Positions 41,741-43,786 of a stretch of 43,786 bases of DNA are shown in pieces. The notes under the pieces are model-generated. The model was not told the origin of the DNA, ran no database searches, and was given only the letters and a program-made list of their open reading frames with translations. Made by a program: the position numbers and the translations under genes. Origin of the DNA: a virus; the IMG/VR virus record IMGVR_UViG_3300030202_000105, positions 4,622-48,407 of that record. One strand, written 5' to 3'. Positions within the stretch are counted from its first letter, which is position 1. Each line of letters begins with the position of its first letter.

Positions 41741-42374
41741 CTGTTACTTCATCTACCGCAGCTTTTAGATTATCCACGCCCATTACCTTACGCATGTCTA
41801 AAACTTCCCCGTCTAACACCATTTCCCTATCTATGTACTCGCCGTCCACAGCCTCATCCATAGGATTTACCAGCTTTTCCAGCTTACCCCTCAGTTTATC
41901 CCTGAGATCTTCCGTAGATTGGTGAGTTATGGTTACTTCTGACTTCTCTGCAAACAGCCCTACATCTGAGATCTTACCCAGAAGCTCTAAAGCTCGAATT
42001 CGTATACGTGGGTCTGCGTTTTCTGACTCTAGCAGGAGTTTGTTTGTGACTAGGTAACGGATCTGAGTGGCACTTTCTGCAACAGAATGCCCAAACTCTT
42101 GCAGTATGCTGTTAGTTAGTATGACAGAAGCGGGGGTAAGGGTTGCCGCCTTCTTCGTAGTAACCTTTTTAGAAGTTTTCTCAGGGTCGTCAGCATAAGC
42201 CAAGGCAAGTCTCGCGGCGGTGTCTTCATCTTCAGCGGTTGGGGTTATATCTAGGCCGTGGTCAGCCAGCTTCTCTGCTGTATTGCACGCCGCCTCTGCA
42301 CGCTCTTTCAGATCTACAAACGTCATGTCGTCCGAAAAGGGTACACCGATTTCAGGTTCTATAAGTAAGGTCAT
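41733..42374 (-). CDS. terS: Terminase small subunit (probable)
   Basis: 213 residues, first gene of the late operon and directly upstream of TerL. The N-terminus is acidic and helical. The central part SVAESATQIRYLVTNKLLLE and RIRIRALELLGKISDVGLFA is a helical block I recall in small terminases of marine phages; the C-terminus is acidic. It would recognise the packaging site and regulate TerL. No good Shine-Dalgarno precedes the ATG; instead a GGCTA-x-TAGCC dyad lies 13 bases upstream (42388-42398). Confidence 0.7.
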   Translation of the reverse strand: MTLLIEPEIGVPFSDDMTFVDLKERAEAACNTAEKLADHGLDITPTAEDEDTAARLALAYADDPEKTSKKVTTKKAATLTPASVILTNSILQEFGHSVAESATQIRYLVTNKLLLESENADPRIRIRALELLGKISDVGLFAEKSEVTITHQSTEDLRDKLRGKLEKLVNPMDEAVDGEYIDREMVLDGEVLDMRKVMGVDNLKAAVDEVTDA

Positions 42375-42387
42375 AAATTGTTTCGCT

Positions 42388-42398
42388 GGCTAATAGCC
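42388..42398. promoter_or_regulatory. 11-base dyad just upstream of TerS
   Basis: GGCTA-A-TAGCC, perfect 5-bp arms around one base, 13 bases before the TerS ATG. It could be an operator or an RNA hairpin near the start of translation. Confidence 0.35.
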
Positions 42399-42482
42399 GT
42401 TGTGCGGAATATACCACAAAAAATTTTTTTTGCTAGGTACTTATATTTTAAGGGTGGGGGGTCTTCTGTGTAGGGAACGGCC

Positions 42483-42548
42483 TCAAGAAGCTGATGGTTT
42501 TGGTTGGAGAACGATTAATTCGTGGAGATTAGTAATATACGCTCGCAT
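42483..42548 (-). CDS. Possible 21-codon leader ORF before the late operon
   Basis: On the minus strand TTAGGAG (complement of 42554-42560) is followed after 5 bases by ATG (42546-42548) and 21 codons (MRAYITNLHELIVLQPKPSA...) to TGA at 42483-42485. The same TTAGGAGTCC context serves the decoration gene at 35586, so the ribosome-binding site is of the phage's own kind. It could be a leader peptide upstream of TerS or a chance frame. Confidence 0.3.
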   Translation of the reverse strand: MRAYITNLHELIVLQPKPSAS

Positions 42549-42608
42549 ACGGACTCCTAAGCTATGAGCGGGGCATAGGGGGCGGGTGGGGTCACAAGAT
42601 ACTACTAT

Positions 42609-42620
42609 GTAACACGTTAC
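42609..42620. promoter_or_regulatory. Inverted repeat GTAAC-AC-GTTAC, candidate operator
   Basis: Arms of 5 bp with a 2-base centre, ending 5 bases before the -35 box of the rightward promoter. Eleven of its bases (GTAACACGTTA) recur at 43488-43498 across the start of the last gene. Confidence 0.45.
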
Positions 42621-42625
42621 ACCAC

Positions 42626-42655
42626 TTGACACCATAGGCTACCACGGGATACAAT
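42626..42655 (+). promoter_or_regulatory. Near-consensus sigma-70 promoter
   Basis: -35 TTGACA (42626-42631, 6 of 6), 18-base spacer, -10 TACAAT (42650-42655, 5 of 6). Transcription would start near A42662 and read rightward into the gene at 42734. It is the best promoter in the window and likely active early with host RNA polymerase. Confidence 0.75.
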
Positions 42656-42662
42656 GGTTGCA

Positions 42663-42686
42663 TCAAACGGGAAACCACCCGATTGA
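42663..42686 (+). promoter_or_regulatory. Imperfect dyad at the 5' end of the rightward transcript
   Basis: TCAA-A-CGGG and CCCG-A-TTGA around the loop AAACCA give 8 bp with one A/A mismatch. It begins at the predicted transcription start, so it can be an operator or a 5' protective RNA stem-loop. Confidence 0.5.
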
Positions 42687-42707
42687 TTACCGGTCACTGA
42701 CCGGTAA
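42687..42707 (+). promoter_or_regulatory. 21-base perfect palindrome
   Basis: TTACCGGTCA-C-TGACCGGTAA: 10-bp arms around a single base, adjoining the previous dyad and ending 26 bases before the ATG at 42734. Such exact symmetry is typical of a dimeric repressor site. No T-run follows, so it is not a terminator. Confidence 0.65.
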
Positions 42708-42733
42708 ACCTAAAATAAAATAGAGTATGTAAA

Positions 42734-43444
42734 ATGACAAACTTAAATAGTAAAACTGCCGCGCAAATCACCGAACGTATTAATTCTTTTGGTGTAGCTA
42801 CTGTATCCGCGAATGACCACATTCGTGCGCTGTCGGGCCATCGTTATAACGCGACGACTGGTAAATGGTCTATCCCTAAGAATGCCAAGGCCAAGGTAAC
42901 TGCCGCGCATCTAACCACCAGCGCCGAGAAGGGCAAGAAACGTGCGCCCGATTTTCCCGCGCACTATGCTGCCGTTCGCTCTGGCTTGATAGGGGCGCGA
43001 GATTCTAAAGGCTTCACGCCTTATATGGGTTTCACAATGGGCGCGATCTTGTCTATGGATGCCGACGAAGTGAAGGCGCACAAGCTATCCTTGAAAGGCG
43101 CGAAGGTTAAGGCGTTCAGTGACGCGCGGAAAAGGGCGCTAGACAATCTGGCGGACGATATGAAGAACCTTCGTCGGGCGCTCAATACAGTGCAAGGTGT
43201 GGTCAAGGCGCAAAAGCCAGCGAAAGCTAAAACGGCAGGCGCACCACCAGCACCAGTAGTGCAAGATTTCGAGCAGGAATCTGGTAATGCTCCTGAAGCG
43301 AAAACGATCTTGCCGCCAGCTATCCGCGACCCGCAATTGACTGAGCTATTCAATAAGGCGGCGCAAATGGATATTGTCCAACAGGCGCAGTTGGCGGACA
43401 TGGTCTACAAAGCAATAAAGATACTCGAAAAGCGAACTAAGTAA
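42734..43444 (+). CDS. Hypothetical protein, Ala/Lys rich, first gene of the rightward unit
   Basis: 236 residues. The N-terminal region (FGVATVSANDHIRALSGHRY, TTGKWSIPKNAKAKVTAAHL) is basic. The centre is helical, with a linker VKAQKPAKAKTAGAPPAPVV and a C-terminal helical part (QLTELFNKAAQMDIVQQAQL). No family is recognised. Codons favour G/C at third positions (gcg, cgc) more than the other genes here, which suggests a different origin. It is driven by the promoter at 42626-42655 and probably controlled by the dyads between. Confidence 0.65.
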   Translation: MTNLNSKTAAQITERINSFGVATVSANDHIRALSGHRYNATTGKWSIPKNAKAKVTAAHLTTSAEKGKKRAPDFPAHYAAVRSGLIGARDSKGFTPYMGFTMGAILSMDADEVKAHKLSLKGAKVKAFSDARKRALDNLADDMKNLRRALNTVQGVVKAQKPAKAKTAGAPPAPVVQDFEQESGNAPEAKTILPPAIRDPQLTELFNKAAQMDIVQQAQLADMVYKAIKILEKRTK

Positions 43445-43451
43445 CCCAACC

Positions 43452-43471
43452 TGCCCCCAGCAATGGGGGCA
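43452..43471 (+). other. GC-rich hairpin between the two rightward genes
   Basis: TGCCCCC (43452-43458) and GGGGGCA (43465-43471) pair over 7 bp with loop AGCAAT. No T-run follows on either strand, so it is more likely an attenuator or a transcript-stabilising or processing site than a full terminator. Confidence 0.5.
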
Positions 43472-43497
43472 AACTAAACTCAAATAGGTAACACGTT

Positions 43498-43786
43498 ATG
43501 ACAATGCAAGAAATGAAACTGAAACGTATGTTGGATAAAACGATGACCAGTTTCGATACCGTATTAGCTGAACGAAAAGAATTGTTAGCTGAACGGGAGG
43601 CCCATATAGCCACCATCGACATGCTGCGAAGGAAATTGAAACTGGCAGGGTGCGATGTTGCAGCGTTCCCCACCAAGCTAGAAACCTGTGTGATCTGCCT
43701 TGGCGAAATCGAGGTTCAGTCTAATGGGTGGGCTGGGGGGCATAATGCAATGCCGGTCGCAGAAGGCCAATGCTGTGACGACTGCC
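43498..43786 (+). CDS. Zinc-finger-like protein (5' part, cut by window edge)
   Basis: About 96 residues from the ATG at 43498-43500 to the end of the window with no stop. The first 55 residues are a charged helix (LAERKELLAEREAHIATIDM). Then come ETCVICLGEIE and VAEGQCCDDC, two Cys pairs around NGWAGGHNA, a likely zinc ribbon. I recall this CxxC...GWxGGHNA...GxCCxxC form in small proteins of phages and plasmids. The start codon overlaps the GTAACACGTTA sequence; AGG lies 9 bases upstream. Confidence 0.6.
   Translation, partial: MTMQEMKLKRMLDKTMTSFDTVLAERKELLAEREAHIATIDMLRRKLKLAGCDVAAFPTKLETCVICLGEIEVQSNGWAGGHNAMPVAEGQCCDDC

Larger units (their letters stand above)
42375..42733. other. Divergent intergenic control region (359 bases)
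   Basis: It separates the leftward late operon from the rightward genes. From left to right it holds a GGCTA-A-TAGCC dyad (42388-42398), an AT tract of six A and eight T (42418-42431), a minus-strand micro-ORF (42483-42548), an inverted repeat GTAAC-AC-GTTAC (42609-42620), a sigma-70 promoter (42626-42655) and two adjacent dyads (42663-42707). A weak TATATT on the minus strand (42408-42413) has no good -35, so no convincing promoter for the late operon was found. Confidence 0.7.

Noticed and set aside
42473-42487. 15-base match between the intergenic region and the 5' end of TerL (41723-41737)
   Set aside because: About one or two exact 15-base matches are expected by chance in 44 kb on both strands; no longer similarity was seen.

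Overview
The window looks like most of the genome of a short-tailed (podovirus-like) double-stranded DNA phage, probably infecting a marine Gram-negative bacterium. I infer this from a complete virion set (TerS, TerL, portal, scaffold, capsid, P22/T7-type adaptor and hub proteins, very large internal virion proteins) with no tape measure, sheath or major tail protein. The lysis module is of Gram-negative type (3-TM holin, T4-type lysozyme). Several small genes are of kinds I recall mainly from uncultured marine phages. No integrase, tRNA, CRISPR array or insertion sequence was seen. The host cannot be named from the sequence.

Layout. (1) Bases 1-5743, plus strand: replication module. It holds the 3' end of a helicase, a small conserved protein, an excisionase-like HTH protein, a zinc-finger-like protein, a single-strand DNA-binding protein, a PrimPol-helicase fusion, an HTH protein and a short unknown. 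It closes with a strong plus-strand terminator at 5871-5915. (2) Bases 42374 down to 5914, minus strand: about 36.5 kb of tightly packed late genes, many overlapping by 1-8 bases. In transcription order they are packaging (TerS, TerL), portal, co-chaperonin-like protein, scaffold, decoration protein, capsid, an internal terminator/promoter segment, a cluster of very basic small proteins, adaptors, repeat proteins and an S74 tail fibre, a 2OG-Fe(II) oxygenase, lysis genes, tail hub, and five internal virion proteins ending in a 2329-residue protein with a zinc-peptidase motif. (3) Bases 42375-42733: a 359-base divergent control region. It has a near-consensus sigma-70 promoter facing right and a cluster of inverted repeats. 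(4) Bases 42734-43786, plus strand: two further genes with a more GC-rich codon style, the last cut by the window edge. If the genome is circular or permuted, they may lead back into the replication module.

The most notable observation is a 70-codon gene (10248-10460, minus strand) nested out of frame inside the giant internal virion protein gene. It has a textbook Shine-Dalgarno sequence and reads like a normal soluble protein, while the host frame there is low in complexity. Three further genes under 60 codons are described (19357-19536, 23084-23206, 29214-29375), and two micro-ORFs with strong ribosome-binding sites flank the late unit.
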